DNA from: Simiduia aestuariiviva
Lineage (GTDB): Bacteria; Pseudomonadota; Gammaproteobacteria; Pseudomonadales; Cellvibrionaceae
Reading direction: 5' to 3'
Assembly: GCF_014192475.1 (NCBI RefSeq)
Contig: NZ_JACHXZ010000002.1
Location: forward strand, 294,120 to 358,119
DNA length: 64,000 bases
This document shows positions 1 through 8,872 of the stretch, piece by piece. Under the pieces are notes generated by a model. It was given only the letters and a program-made list of their open reading frames with translations, was not told where the DNA came from and searched no databases. Position 1 is the first letter of the stretch. Each line of letters opens with the position of its first letter. Made by a program: the position numbers and the translations under genes.

Positions 1-1
1 G

Positions 2-133
2 GCGCCAGCATATCAATTTGATGAATATGAAATTTGGGGCTTCACTGCTGGCGTGTTGGTTGATTTGCTGAATAAAACCTTGGACGCAGGAATTGTAAAA
101 GCTCACCCAAGCGCGCCAGTGCGGCGTTTTTAA
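2..133 (+). CDS. C-terminal fragment of a NUDIX hydrolase, probably CoA pyrophosphatase (NudL-like)
   Basis: An open frame enters from the left edge and ends at TAA 131-133, giving 43 residues. The visible part contains YQFDEYEIWGFTAGVLVDLL. The pattern of an aromatic residue, IWG, a small residue, TAG and LL closes CoA pyrophosphatases of the NudL/YeaB family, which hydrolyse coenzyme A to phosphopantetheine and 3',5'-ADP. The Nudix box itself lies outside the window, so the assignment rests on this tail alone. The next gene starts 32 bases downstream on the same strand, so the two may be co-transcribed. Another NUDIX enzyme with a similar tail is possible. Confidence 0.6.
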   Translation, partial: APAYQFDEYEIWGFTAGVLVDLLNKTLDAGIVKAHPSAPVRRF

Positions 134-165
134 CAGCCATTTAATTGAGATTTAGCGAGGGCGGA

Positions 166-696
166 ATGACGGCTTATCAATTGGGTGAATACGCGCCTGA
201 GCTTACTGGTGAAGGCCATTTTGTGGCTGCCAATGCGACGCTGGTTGGCCAGGTGCGCCTGCTGTCGCACAGTAGTGTGTGGTTTAACGCCGTCATCAGG
301 GCCGATAATGCGCTGATTCAGATTGGCGAGCGCAGCAATGTACAGGATGGCGCGGTTTTACACACAGACCCGGGTATTCCGCTGCTGCTGGGTAGCAATG
401 TGACGGTGGGCCACAGCGCCATGCTACACGGTTGTCAGGTGGGCGATAATACGCTGATTGGCATCGGTGCGGTGGTGCTCAACCATGCCCGCATTGGGCG
501 TAACTGCATCGTGGGTGCCAACGCATTGATCACAGAGCGCATGGAAGTCCCCGACAACAGTTTGGTGGTAGGCAGCCCTGCAAAAGTGATTCGCTCGCTG
601 GACGCAGAGGCGGTCGCGATGCTTACGCTTAATGCGGACGTTTACGTCAATCACGCCGCTCGATATCGGGACGGTCTGACTGAGGTTGAGTTGTGA
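166..696 (+). CDS. Gamma-class carbonic anhydrase family protein (YrdA/PaaY type)
   Basis: This 176-residue cytosolic protein is built of left-handed beta-helix hexapeptide repeats from about residue 24 to 150. Family members form trimers with zinc held between subunits. His66 (in HTDPG), His83 and His88 (in VGHSAMLHG) sit at the expected ligand positions, with the two-then-one spacing of the Cam family. The ATG at 166 follows a GCGAGGGCGG ribosome binding site; an upstream in-frame TTG at 145 has none and would add seven residues. The stop overlaps the next gene by four bases, implying translational coupling. Carbonic anhydrase activity is not proven for most bacterial YrdA/PaaY homologues, so the substrate is uncertain. 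Confidence 0.85.
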   Translation: MTAYQLGEYAPELTGEGHFVAANATLVGQVRLLSHSSVWFNAVIRADNALIQIGERSNVQDGAVLHTDPGIPLLLGSNVTVGHSAMLHGCQVGDNTLIGIGAVVLNHARIGRNCIVGANALITERMEVPDNSLVVGSPAKVIRSLDAEAVAMLTLNADVYVNHAARYRDGLTEVEL

Positions 697-887
697 GTGA
701 GCGTCGTCCTGTGCGGGTAAAGTCGCCCTGTACCTCAATCTGTGCGCTCAATGACGCCGATGTGTGCGTGGGTTGCTATCGTACGGCCGATGAAATTAGT
801 CGCTGGTCGCGTATGTTGCCCGAGGAGCAGCGCATCGTGGTTTTAGCGGCCCGCGAGCGGGCCAAAGAAGACAATCCCTTTGCTTAG
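693..887 (+). CDS. DUF1289 family small cysteine-motif protein
   Basis: This 64-residue protein carries four cysteines, C13, C17, C25 and C28, arranged as CTSIC and CVGCYRT. That pattern plus the following DEI..W arrangement is diagnostic of the DUF1289 (YdhL-like) family. The cysteine pattern suggests a small metal-binding fold, but no biochemical role is established. It starts at a GTG that shares GTGA with the stop of the carbonic-anhydrase-like gene, so the two are almost certainly translated together. Its own stop overlaps the stop of the convergent corB-like gene by four bases. Confidence 0.8.
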   Translation: MSERRPVRVKSPCTSICALNDADVCVGCYRTADEISRWSRMLPEEQRIVVLAARERAKEDNPFA

Positions 888-2164
888 TCGTCTAGCTCGG
901 GGAGTCGTGTCGCTTTAACCCGTTCGATCATCTTGCTAGAGGTTTGCATAATCTCAAACCTGTAGTTGCGCAGGGTCAAACTCATGGCGCATTCAGGAAC
1001 GCCTTGAAAGGTGTCGACGAGTAGACCATTGATCGTTTTTGCTTCGTCGGTGGGGAGGTCCCATTCCAGCTCGCGATTGACATCGCGCAGCGAGGTGCTG
1101 CCATCGATAATAAACCAGCCATCACCCACGTCAGATATTTCCTCACCCAGCTCTTCCGCTCGATTGGTGGTGAAGTCTCCTACAATTTCTTCAAGTAAGT
1201 CCTCGAGGGTGATGATCCCCTGTACGTCGCCGTACTCGTCAACGACGAAGGCCATGCGGCGCTTTTCTTTTTGGTAGTGCAGGAGCTGCGTGTGTAGTGG
1301 TGTGGATTCCGGCACGAAATAGGGCTTGCGACAAAAACGACGGATATCGGCATGGGTAATTGTGCTGTCATCACCAAAGATAAAGCGCGCAGCGTTGCGT
1401 AGGTGCAACGTGCCCACCACATTGTTGATGTCGCCTTCGTAAACGGGTAGTCGCGTGTATTCACTGGTGCGAATTTGTCGCAACAGGGTGGGAATGTCGT
1501 CTTCCAAGTTCAGGCCAACCACATCGTTGCGTGGCACCATGATGTCTTCAACCGTGGCTTTGCCGAGATCCAACACGTTTAGCAGCATGCCCTGATGCTG
1601 GTCGGGTATTAGGTCGCCAGCCTCATCAACTACTGTTCGCAGCTCATCGGGGTGAAGATGCTCATTGGTGTTGTGAGCTTCAGGATTCACGCCGAGTAGG
1701 CGAGCCAGGGCGTTGGACACCACGTTTACGAGTATGACGATGGGGTAAAAAAGGATCAGCAGCGGTTTCAGCAGAAAACTGGCAGGGAAGGCTATGCGTT
1801 CCGGGTGCAGCGCCGCTACCGTTTTCGGTGTCACTTCAGCGAATACTAAAAGCAGTAGGGTCAGGGCTACAGGGGCCAGCGCTAGGCCAATGTCACCGAG
1901 GAGGCGAGTGGCGATCAGCGTAGCGATGGTGGCTGCTGCGGCATTCACTAGGTTATTGCCGATGAGAATCACGCCGATAAGCCGATCGGGTCGAGCCAGC
2001 AATTCGGCTGCGCGCAGGGCGCCGCGATGCTTTTTGTTCACCAAGTGTTTGAGGCGATAACGGTTGAGTGACATCATTCCGGTTTCGGAAGATGAGAAAA
2101 ATGCCGAAAGTAATATGAGTCCAGCCAAGCTTGAAAATAGCAGGCTAAGGGGTATGTCGTTCAA
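884..2164 (-). CDS. corB: CNNM/CorC-HlyC family membrane protein with CBS domains (CorB/YfjD-like)
   Basis: This 426-residue inner-membrane protein begins with a DUF21/CNNM transmembrane domain (hydrophobic stretches to about residue 150). A pair of CBS domains follows (about 190-310, including VEDIMVPRNDVVGL and VVDEYGDVQGIITLEDLLEEIVGD). A CorC/HlyC C-terminal domain ends the protein (about 340-420, GWFIIDGSTSLRDVN). The family is linked to magnesium or cobalt efflux and resistance, with the CBS pair binding nucleotides. It is followed on the same strand by nothing and preceded by ypjD, matching the E. coli ffh-ypjD-yfjD cluster. The gene name rests on that synteny; transport specificity is not visible in the sequence. 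Confidence 0.85.
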   Translation of the reverse strand: MNDIPLSLLFSSLAGLILLSAFFSSSETGMMSLNRYRLKHLVNKKHRGALRAAELLARPDRLIGVILIGNNLVNAAAATIATLIATRLLGDIGLALAPVALTLLLLVFAEVTPKTVAALHPERIAFPASFLLKPLLILFYPIVILVNVVSNALARLLGVNPEAHNTNEHLHPDELRTVVDEAGDLIPDQHQGMLLNVLDLGKATVEDIMVPRNDVVGLNLEDDIPTLLRQIRTSEYTRLPVYEGDINNVVGTLHLRNAARFIFGDDSTITHADIRRFCRKPYFVPESTPLHTQLLHYQKEKRRMAFVVDEYGDVQGIITLEDLLEEIVGDFTTNRAEELGEEISDVGDGWFIIDGSTSLRDVNRELEWDLPTDEAKTINGLLVDTFQGVPECAMSLTLRNYRFEIMQTSSKMIERVKATRLPELDD

Positions 2165-2233
2165 GAAAGGGTGATCCCTAGATCTATAAAGCGCATATCT
2201 TGCAGCAGATGCCGGCTCAAGGCAAATGCTGAC

Positions 2234-3055
2234 TCAGCTGTTGATGCCCAATACCAGTTCCAGTACAAATTTGCTGCCAAAATAAGCGAGCATTAGCGCA
2301 GCGAAACCGCCCAGTGTGAATCGTACCGCCGTGTGTCCTCGCCATCCCAAAAAATGGCGTCCAGCGAGAAGGCTGGCGTAAATGAGCCACGCCAAAATAG
2401 AAAAAACTGTTTTGTGAGCTAAGTGCTGACCCAGTAAATCCTCTACAAAGACGAAGCCAGATGCCAGCGCAGCGGTGAGCAGTGCGAAGCCGAGCCATAG
2501 CACGTCAAATAACAAGGCTTCCATGGTCTGCAGGGGGGGTAAAATGCGCACCGCGCCGCCCGTTTGGTGGTTTTTTAGCTGGTGGGTCTGAAACGCCAGT
2601 ATCAGTGCTTGCGCCGTGGCAATGGTCAACAGGCTATAGGCCAGCAAGCTGAGCACTACGTGTACCGCCAGTCCATCACCTAGCGGGGTAAAGTGTGCGT
2701 GGTTGTGGAAAATCAGCAGCATAAGAATGCTTGCAGCCGACAAGGGCATGAGTAACAAATAAAGGGTGTGGACCGGTTTGCGGAGACCGGAGAGCAGGAG
2801 CAAACTGTTTATGGCTGCACAGACGAGACTCGCGGTGGCGAAAAAGCTGAAATTTACACCGTCGGCGCCAAATAATAGGGGATAAAGTCCAGACCAGTGG
2901 AAGGCAACGGCTGTCAGTGCCAATGCGTGAACCCAGGGGCCATCTAGGGGCTGGCGTCCGCGCAATAAGTTGATGAGGTAGCCGCTCGCCGCAATGTAGA
3001 CGGCAACCGCGGCGAGGTTCATGGCCAGAGCGTACATAAGAATTCCGTTTAACAT
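2234..3055 (-). CDS. ypjD: YpjD/CcsA-family inner-membrane protein
   Basis: This 273-residue polytopic membrane protein has about eight hydrophobic segments. It shows the CcsA/HemX-type core, including LGDGLAVHVVLSLLAYSLLT and FSILAWLIYASLLAGRHFLG. The conserved histidines in these helices are typical of the cytochrome c assembly/heme-handling superfamily, but YpjD itself is not an established cytochrome assembly factor. In E. coli it lies next to ffh and corB, as it does here. It is divergent from ffh, with a 183-base gap that holds the ffh promoter. The start ATG at 3055 is the first in frame. Confidence 0.8.
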   Translation of the reverse strand: MLNGILMYALAMNLAAVAVYIAASGYLINLLRGRQPLDGPWVHALALTAVAFHWSGLYPLLFGADGVNFSFFATASLVCAAINSLLLLSGLRKPVHTLYLLLMPLSAASILMLLIFHNHAHFTPLGDGLAVHVVLSLLAYSLLTIATAQALILAFQTHQLKNHQTGGAVRILPPLQTMEALLFDVLWLGFALLTAALASGFVFVEDLLGQHLAHKTVFSILAWLIYASLLAGRHFLGWRGHTAVRFTLGGFAALMLAYFGSKFVLELVLGINS

Positions 3056-3147
3056 GCAGTGTCACCCACCTAAGACTGCCGCAGTGTGTCATAGCGGCGG
3101 CAGAAATTGAAGATTTCGTCAGTCCATCGATTTAAGTGTTGGATGAC

Positions 3148-3176
3148 TTGGGCCGGCATGGCGCTTGGGCTATACT
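3148..3176 (+). promoter_or_regulatory. Probable sigma-70 promoter for ffh
   Basis: TTGGGC at 3148-3153 and TATACT at 3171-3176 are separated by 17 bases. The -10 matches consensus at five of six positions. It points into ffh, whose start is about 60 bases downstream, in the divergent gap with ypjD. Confidence 0.45.
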
Positions 3177-3238
3177 GCCCGCCTTTTCAACGTCGGCTCA
3201 TGGGTCGACGATCCTTAGCGAACTGAAGAATTTGCACG

Positions 3239-4618
3239 ATGTTTGATAATTTAACGGAACGACTTTCAAAATCGCTGCGCGCCATTACCGGCAAGGCGCG
3301 CCTGACTGACGACAACATTAAAGACACCTTGAGGGAAGTGCGTAAGGCGCTGCTCGAGGCCGATGTGGCCTTGCCTGTGGTCAAATCGTTTGTCGAAAAA
3401 GTGCGCAAGCGTGCGGTTGGTGTGGAAGTGGCGCGCGCCCTAAATCCTGGCCAGCAATTTTTGAAAATTGTCCAAGCCGAGCTCGTGGAGTTGATGGGGC
3501 AGGCTAATGAATCTTTAAATCTGGCTCAGCAGCCGCCAGCAGTGGTGCTTATGGCAGGCTTGCAGGGTGCCGGTAAAACAACGTCAGTCGCCAAATTATC
3601 GCGTTTTCTTAAGGAGCGCGAAAAGAAGAAAGTACTGGTGGTCAGCGCCGACATTTATCGCCCAGCCGCGATCAAACAGTTGGAGACCTTGGCTGAAGAA
3701 GTGGGCGTCGAATTCTTCCCATCGAGCAGCGATCAGAAACCTATCGATATTGCGCAGGCGGCAATAACACACGCCAAGAAACAGTTTTGTGATGTGGTGA
3801 TTGTCGATACCGCGGGCCGCCTGCACATCGATGACGCACTCATGGGCGAGATTCAAGGCTTGCACAGCGCCATTAACCCGGTTGAAACCCTGTTTGTTAT
3901 CGACGCGATGATTGGCCAAGATGCCGTCAATACCGCGCGGGCCTTTAACGAGGCGCTGCCGCTCACCGGCGTGATCTTAACCAAGGCCGATGGTGATGCT
4001 CGGGGCGGTGCAGCACTTTCAGTGCGTGAGGTGACCGGCAAGCCCATCAAGTTCTTGGGCGTCGGTGAAAAGGTAGATGCACTCGAGCCCTTCCACCCAG
4101 ATCGCATAGCGTCGCGCATATTGGGTATGGGCGACTTGATGTCGCTGATCGAGCAGGCCGAGCAGACCATTGATAAAGCCAAAGCTGAAAAGCTGGTTAA
4201 AAAGGTGGCTAAAGGCAAGGGTTTTGACCTAGAAGATCTTCGTGATCAGCTGCAACAAATGCAGAATATGGGCGGCTTGGGCTCCATGCTGGAAAAGCTG
4301 CCCGGTATGGGCAACGTCGCCCAGATGGCCCAGCAGGCCGATATGTCTAAGCAATTCAAGCAGATGGACGCCATCATCAGCTCCATGACACCCGCAGAGC
4401 GTCGCAATCCAGAGCTATTGAACGGATCGCGTAAGCGCCGCATCACCCTTGGTTCCGGTACTGATATTCAGGATCTGAATCGCTTGCTTAAGCAGCATAA
4501 GCAAATGTCCAAGATGATGAAGAAGATGAAGGGCGGCGGTATGAACAAAATGATGCGCGGCCTAGGTGGAATGATGCCTGGCGGTATGGGTGGCCTGCCA
4601 CCGGGTGGATTTCGCTAG
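3239..4618 (+). CDS. ffh: Signal recognition particle protein Ffh
   Basis: This is the 459-residue GTPase subunit of the signal recognition particle, which binds 4.5S RNA and directs inner-membrane proteins to the Sec translocon co-translationally. The order is an N domain (1-90), a G domain with the P-loop GLQGAGKTT at 107-115, DTAGRLH near 190 and TKADGDARGG near 250, and a methionine-rich M domain from about 320. The M domain ends in a Met/Gly-rich tail (MNKMMRGLGGMMPGGMGG). Length is normal for the family. The ATG at 3239 matches the universal MFDNLTERLS start. It precedes the rpsP operon with a 204-base gap that has its own promoter-like sequence. Confidence 0.98.
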   Translation: MFDNLTERLSKSLRAITGKARLTDDNIKDTLREVRKALLEADVALPVVKSFVEKVRKRAVGVEVARALNPGQQFLKIVQAELVELMGQANESLNLAQQPPAVVLMAGLQGAGKTTSVAKLSRFLKEREKKKVLVVSADIYRPAAIKQLETLAEEVGVEFFPSSSDQKPIDIAQAAITHAKKQFCDVVIVDTAGRLHIDDALMGEIQGLHSAINPVETLFVIDAMIGQDAVNTARAFNEALPLTGVILTKADGDARGGAALSVREVTGKPIKFLGVGEKVDALEPFHPDRIASRILGMGDLMSLIEQAEQTIDKAKAEKLVKKVAKGKGFDLEDLRDQLQQMQNMGGLGSMLEKLPGMGNVAQMAQQADMSKQFKQMDAIISSMTPAERRNPELLNGSRKRRITLGSGTDIQDLNRLLKQHKQMSKMMKKMKGGGMNKMMRGLGGMMPGGMGGLPPGGFR

Positions 4619-4698
4619 ATTCCCCATAAAAATTACTGGATTTTCCATAGAAGCCGGTCAAATGGCGGGTTTCAGCGGTATTTCAGGGTTGTAATGCC

Positions 4699-4727
4699 TA
4701 TACAGGCTTCATTTTTTACCCTAGAAT
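4699..4727 (+). promoter_or_regulatory. Possible promoter of the rpsP-rimM-trmD-rplS operon
   Basis: TATACA at 4699-4704 and TAGAAT at 4722-4727 are separated by 17 bases and lie about 95 bases before rpsP. The -35 matches four of six consensus bases, the -10 five of six. The spacing is good but support is sequence-only. Confidence 0.35.
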
Positions 4728-4822
4728 ACCGCGCCTTTCGCAGGCCTGTGTCTGCAATCTTGCTAGATGTAGTGGTGCAGGCATAACGCTGGCACAAATT
4801 TAACAACAGGAAGAAGACTTAC

Positions 4823-5068
4823 ATGGTAAGCATTCGTTTATCTCGCGGTGGCTCTAAGAAGCGCCCGTTTTACCACTTGACCGTAACCAACAGCCGTAAC
4901 TCCCGTGATGGTCGTTACTTGGAGCGCGTGGGTTTCTTTAATCCATCGGCCCGTGGCCAGGAAGAGCGCCTGCGCATCAACAAGGAGCGCATTGAGCACT
5001 GGGTTGGTCAAGGTGCACAGCTGAGCGATCGCGTTGCTTCACTGCTGAAAGAAGCGTCAGCTGCTTAA
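4823..5068 (+). CDS. rpsP: 30S ribosomal protein S16
   Basis: This 81-residue protein has the S16 opening [19 protein letters not shown] and the downstream [14 protein letters not shown] motif. S16 is a primary assembly protein of the small ribosomal subunit and binds 16S rRNA. The ATG follows an AGGAAG ribosome binding site eight bases away. It heads the conserved rpsP-rimM-trmD-rplS operon. Confidence 0.98.
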   Translation: MVSIRLSRGGSKKRPFYHLTVTNSRNSRDGRYLERVGFFNPSARGQEERLRINKERIEHWVGQGAQLSDRVASLLKEASAA

Positions 5069-5094
5069 TAGCTAGGACTGAGGTGCGGCCGACA

Positions 5095-5634
5095 ATGACC
5101 CAAAACCGGTCAAATTTAATCGATGTTGGTCGTATTACCTCGGTGTTCGGTATTAAAGGGTGGGTGAAAGTTCACTCTGATACCGAGCCGCCGGAAAACA
5201 TTGCCCGTTATTCACCCTGGTGGTTAAAAACCAAGCACGGCGTGAAGGCGATGGAGGTGGATGAATTTCAACCTCACGGCAAAGGTTTTATTGCGCATTT
5301 TAAAGGTATTGACGATCGCACGTTGGCGGAAACCCTTACCAAGGTGAGCGTCAGTATCGAGCGAGACCAGCTGCCCGCTTTGGCTGCCGATGAATATTAT
5401 TGGCACCAGCTAGAAGGCTTAACGGTTATCAGCGTATTTGAGGGTGGCGACATCCTGCTGGGCCAGGTTAGCCACTTGCTAGAAACGGGCGCCAACGATG
5501 TATTGGTGATCAAACCTTGTGACGGCAGCCTCGATGATCGCGAGCGCTTGGTGCCTTACGTACCAGAGCAGTTTGTGACAAAAATAGATTTGGTGGCTGG
5601 CACGATGTGGGTCGATTGGGACCCGGATTTCTAA
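5095..5634 (+). CDS. rimM: Ribosome maturation factor RimM
   Basis: This 179-residue protein is a 16S rRNA processing and 30S maturation factor that binds S19 in the 3' head domain. An N-terminal beta-barrel begins [20 protein letters not shown], and the C-terminal PRC-barrel holds [11 protein letters not shown] and [11 protein letters not shown] take the ATG at 5095, about eleven bases after AGG in the stretch GACTGAGG. An in-frame GTG at 5083 sits on top of that AGG and is less likely. It follows rpsP by 26 bases and is separated from trmD by a single base, so the three are co-translated. Confidence 0.95.
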   Translation: MTQNRSNLIDVGRITSVFGIKGWVKVHSDTEPPENIARYSPWWLKTKHGVKAMEVDEFQPHGKGFIAHFKGIDDRTLAETLTKVSVSIERDQLPALAADEYYWHQLEGLTVISVFEGGDILLGQVSHLLETGANDVLVIKPCDGSLDDRERLVPYVPEQFVTKIDLVAGTMWVDWDPDF

Positions 5635-5635
5635 C

Positions 5636-6445
5636 GTGGCCAACCCCGTAGAGTCCGAGTCTGGGGCTAAAAAGCCAAGGCGCATCGCGCTAGTGACGCT
5701 TTTCCCTGAGATGTTCGACGCTGTAACCCAGTTTGGTGTCAGCAGTCGGGCGGTGAAGCAGGGGTTGGTAGAGGTTCGCTGTTGGAATCCTCGCGAGTTC
5801 ACCAGCGATCGACACCAGACGGTGGATGCGCGCCCCTACGGCGGTGGACCGGGCATGGTTATGCTGGTGCAGCCCCTAAGGGATGCGGTGCAGGCAGCGA
5901 AGGCTTGGGCCGGTGAGTGCGAGGTAATTTACCTTTCGCCTCAAGGGCGGCGTTTCGATCAAGCGGCTGCGCAATCATTTGCCGCAGCGCCACGCAATCT
6001 GGTATTGGTGGCGGGGCGCTACGAAGGCGTAGATGAGCGTTTTATCGACCTTGAGGTCGATAGTGAGTGGTCCATTGGCGACTATGTGCTCAGTGGCGGC
6101 GAATTGGGGGCGATGGTGATGATCGATGCCATTGCGCGCCTTATTCCAGGTGTCCTGGGGCATCGGCAATCCGCTGAGCAAGACAGTTTTACGGATGGTT
6201 TGTTAGATTGTCCGCACTTTACGCGGCCCGAGGTTTATACCGACGGCGCGCAAGAATTACCGGTTCCGGCGGTATTGGCCTCCGGAGACCATGAAAGAAT
6301 CCGCCGTTGGCGGTTACAGCAAGCGCTAGGGCGCACCGCATTGCGGCGTCCAGACTTGTTGCAAGGCAAGACCTTGACCGAGGAGCAGCAACGGCTGCTG
6401 ACGGACTTTCGTCGGGACCTCGAGGCGGAAAACCGCGATAAATAG
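5636..6445 (+). CDS. trmD: tRNA (guanine-N1)-methyltransferase TrmD
   Basis: This 269-residue SPOUT-class enzyme methylates G37 next to the anticodon of tRNAs reading CNN and CGG codons, using S-adenosylmethionine, and prevents +1 slippage. Recognisable parts are [10 protein letters not shown] near the start, [13 protein letters not shown], the trefoil-knot SAM site with [12 protein letters not shown] and [15 protein letters not shown], and a C-terminal domain with PEVYTDG. The GTG start gives about 15 residues more than the E. coli enzyme before the conserved core. No better in-frame start with a ribosome binding site is seen, so a slightly shorter protein is possible. The gene begins one base after rimM. 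Confidence 0.96.
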   Translation: MANPVESESGAKKPRRIALVTLFPEMFDAVTQFGVSSRAVKQGLVEVRCWNPREFTSDRHQTVDARPYGGGPGMVMLVQPLRDAVQAAKAWAGECEVIYLSPQGRRFDQAAAQSFAAAPRNLVLVAGRYEGVDERFIDLEVDSEWSIGDYVLSGGELGAMVMIDAIARLIPGVLGHRQSAEQDSFTDGLLDCPHFTRPEVYTDGAQELPVPAVLASGDHERIRRWRLQQALGRTALRRPDLLQGKTLTEEQQRLLTDFRRDLEAENRDK

Positions 6446-6497
6446 TGGTTTTCCATTCTAGCTGTGAAGCTACACACTTGTTAATTTGGAGAAAGAC

Positions 6498-6848
6498 ATG
6501 ACTAACAAGATTATTCAAGCCCTCGAAAACGAACAGTTGAAGAAAGAGGTTCCTGAGTTTGCACCCGGTGATACCGTTGTGGTTCAGGTAAAAGTTAAAG
6601 AAGGCGATCGCACCCGTCTGCAGGCCTTTGAAGGCGTTGTGATTGGCAAGCGCAATCGCGGTCTGAACTCTGCGTTCACCGTGCGTAAGATTTCTTACGG
6701 TGTTGGCGTTGAGCGTACTTTCCAGCTGCATAGCCCCTTAGTGGACTCTGTTGCCGTTAAGCGTCGCGGTGACGTGCGTCAAGCTAAGCTGTACTACTTG
6801 CGCGATTTGGCAGGTAAAGCTGCACGTATTAAAGAAAAGCTCAACTAA
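6498..6848 (+). CDS. rplS: 50S ribosomal protein L19
   Basis: This 116-residue protein has the L19 signature [19 protein letters not shown] followed by [21 protein letters not shown]19 sits at the interface of the two ribosomal subunits. The ATG at 6498 follows GGAGAAAG; an in-frame TTG at 6486 overlaps that site and is rejected. It closes the rpsP operon, and a strong terminator follows 17 bases later. Confidence 0.98.
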   Translation: MTNKIIQALENEQLKKEVPEFAPGDTVVVQVKVKEGDRTRLQAFEGVVIGKRNRGLNSAFTVRKISYGVGVERTFQLHSPLVDSVAVKRRGDVRQAKLYYLRDLAGKAARIKEKLN

Positions 6849-6865
6849 GTTTGAGTTTGACTTTG

Positions 6866-6893
6866 AAAAACCGGCCACTGGCCGGTTTTTTTT
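6866..6893 (+). terminator. Rho-independent terminator after rplS
   Basis: The hairpin has 11-base arms (AAAAACCGGCC at 6866-6876, GGCCGGTTTTT at 6880-6890) around a three-base loop, followed by more T residues. It ends the ribosomal operon ahead of xerD. Confidence 0.85.
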
Positions 6894-6943
6894 ATGTTTG
6901 CACAATCGAATCAGCGCCGTATTCTGTCCTCTGGGAGGATGTT

Positions 6944-7816
6944 GTGAACATTATTGATCAATACCTAGACGCCCTGTGGATGGAGAAGGGCTTAAGCGAC
7001 CACACGCTGGCCGCTTATCGGCGCGATTTGTTGAAGCTGGCCACCGGTGAGCCCGATCAGCTAATTGGCATGCAAGGGCAGGATATTCAACGTCACCTCA
7101 GCCAGCGGTTCGAGCAAGGTAGCAGCGCGCGCTCGGTGGCAAGGCAGCTCTCCTGTCTGCGCAGTTTTTACAGCTATTTATTGCGGGAGGGGCGTATTGC
7201 AGTCGATCCCACCGCCCACATCGACAGTCCCAAACTGGGGCGGCCGCTGCCCAAGACCTTGACCGAAGCCGACGTCGAGGCGTTGCTTGCCGCGCCGAAT
7301 ACGGAAGACCCTATCGGACAGCGGGACCGCTGTATGTTGGAAGTGCTTTACGCAACGGGGCTTCGGGTGTCTGAATTGGTGGGGTTGACCCTGTCGCAAG
7401 TAAACCTTCGTCAAGGCGTAGTGCGCGTGTTCGGCAAGGGCTCAAAAGAGCGCTTGGTGCCCCTTGGTGAAGAAGCTGCACATTGGCTTCAGGCCTATGG
7501 CAAGTTTGGCCGCTTAGCGCTATTGGGTGGCTCGCAGAGCGATGTGTTGTTTCCAAGCAGTCGGGGGCAGCAGATGACAAGACAGACCTTTTGGTACCGC
7601 ATAAAGCATTGGGCTACCGTTAGCGGAATTTCTAAACCCTTATCGCCCCATACGCTTCGGCATGCGTTTGCCACCCATTTACTCAACCACGGTGCCGATT
7701 TGCGCGTCGTGCAGATGCTGCTGGGGCACAGCGATTTATCCACTACCCAGATTTATACTCACGTTGCGCGAGCGCGGATGAAGCAATTGCACCAAGCTCA
7801 CCATCCAAGGGGCTAG
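6944..7816 (+). CDS. xerD: Site-specific tyrosine recombinase XerD
   Basis: This 290-residue tyrosine recombinase acts with XerC at the dif site to resolve chromosome dimers at the division septum. An N-terminal SAM-like core-binding domain (about 1-85, including DALWMEKGLSDHTLAAYRRD) precedes the catalytic domain. The catalytic set is complete: R141, K165, H236, R239, H262 and nucleophile Y271. I use the GTG at 6944, five bases after GGGAGG and at the family-standard distance from DALW. An upstream in-frame ATG-like extension reaches back into the rplS terminator and has no support. Neighbouring dsbC reproduces the gamma-proteobacterial xerD-dsbC pairing, favouring XerD over XerC. Confidence 0.95.
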   Translation: MNIIDQYLDALWMEKGLSDHTLAAYRRDLLKLATGEPDQLIGMQGQDIQRHLSQRFEQGSSARSVARQLSCLRSFYSYLLREGRIAVDPTAHIDSPKLGRPLPKTLTEADVEALLAAPNTEDPIGQRDRCMLEVLYATGLRVSELVGLTLSQVNLRQGVVRVFGKGSKERLVPLGEEAAHWLQAYGKFGRLALLGGSQSDVLFPSSRGQQMTRQTFWYRIKHWATVSGISKPLSPHTLRHAFATHLLNHGADLRVVQMLLGHSDLSTTQIYTHVARARMKQLHQAHHPRG

Positions 7817-7913
7817 GGCCTCGGCTAATCGTTTATTGTGCTGTTCTGCGCTGTAACTCTACCAGTCATGAGTTATGATCAAGCCATGCAACGTAAATGT
7901 TAAGGATTCATCA

Positions 7914-8678
7914 ATGACTAACCTGTTTTCCCCTGCATTGGCCCTGACTCTGGCACTGGTAGCGAGCTTCGCATTCGGTCAAGCGGCCACCGGCGTTACC
8001 AAGATTACCCCCGAAATTGAAGCGCGTTTAAAGGCAAAGGTCGCTGCAGCAATTCCACACATGGCAGTTACGGGCATTGAGAATGGACCCTTTGCGGGCA
8101 TTTACGCAGTGCGTTTGAATAATGGTCCAGTGTTGTATACCGACGCTTCTGGCGAGTATTTAGTGGCTGGAGACCTCTATAAAATTGAGGGTCAAAAGCT
8201 TGTTAATGTTGAAGAGTTAGCGAGACAAGAACTGCGTGCACCTATGCTGGCAGCACAAAATGTCAGCGACATGATTGTGTTCCCCGCCAAGGGTAAAGCG
8301 CGCACGGCAATTTATGTCTTTACAGATGTGGACTGTGGCTACTGCCGCAAACTGCATCGTGAAGTTCCACAGTTGAATGCCGCCGGTGTTGAAGTGCGCT
8401 ACTTGGCGTACCCACGTGCGGGCTTGCGCTCTGAGTCCTATAACAAATTGGCGCGGGCTTGGTGTTCAGACAATCCTACCGAAACCCTGACGCGCCTGAA
8501 AAACGGTCAGAGCATTAGCGGCGAAGTGTGCGCCATCAATCCTATTGCGGGCCAGTTTAATTTGGGTGGCGAATTGGGTGTGCGCGGCACGCCTGCCATT
8601 TTCTTAACCAGTGGCGAACTGATATCTGGCTATCGTCCCGCGCCTGATTTGCTCAAAATGCTAGGGTTAGAGTCGTAA
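7914..8678 (+). CDS. dsbC: Periplasmic thiol:disulfide isomerase DsbC
   Basis: This 254-residue protein begins with a signal peptide (MTNLFSPALALTLALVASFA, cleavage near FGQA). An N-terminal dimerisation domain follows, then a thioredoxin fold with the active site C141-G-Y-C144. Two further cysteines, C184 and C206, form the structural disulfide typical of DsbC. It would isomerise wrong disulfides in periplasmic proteins and be kept reduced by DsbD. The ATG at 7914 after AAGGA gives a clean signal peptide; an in-frame ATG at 7875 would put a hydrophilic stretch in front of it. It follows xerD, as in E. coli and Pseudomonas. Confidence 0.92.
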   Translation: MTNLFSPALALTLALVASFAFGQAATGVTKITPEIEARLKAKVAAAIPHMAVTGIENGPFAGIYAVRLNNGPVLYTDASGEYLVAGDLYKIEGQKLVNVEELARQELRAPMLAAQNVSDMIVFPAKGKARTAIYVFTDVDCGYCRKLHREVPQLNAAGVEVRYLAYPRAGLRSESYNKLARAWCSDNPTETLTRLKNGQSISGEVCAINPIAGQFNLGGELGVRGTPAIFLTSGELISGYRPAPDLLKMLGLES

Positions 8679-8696
8679 TTTCTCTGCACCTGTTTG

Positions 8697-8716
8697 GGAG
8701 CCGCGCTCGCGGCTCC
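8697..8716 (+). terminator. Terminator-like hairpin after dsbC
   Basis: Arms GGAGCCGC (8697-8704) and GCGGCTCC (8709-8716) pair perfectly around a GCTC loop, 18 bases past the dsbC stop. The following TGTCTCATT is only weakly T-rich, so this could be a Rho-assisted or mRNA-stabilising structure instead. Confidence 0.5.
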
Positions 8717-8872
8717 TGTCTCATTAATATCTTATCCGCCTAGTCGCGTGTTCCCCGATTGACAGCTATCGTCGGGATCAGTAAGGTTGCCGTCCTTTTG
8801 CAAGAATTAAATCTAATGTGTTGAATTCGCGCAATGTTTGTCTGCGTCAGGCGCTGTTTAGAGGAAGTTATT

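Noticed and set aside
6219-6731. Long open frame on the minus strand across trmD and rplS
   Set aside because: It is the antisense of two highly conserved genes, with no motif and no ribosome binding site.
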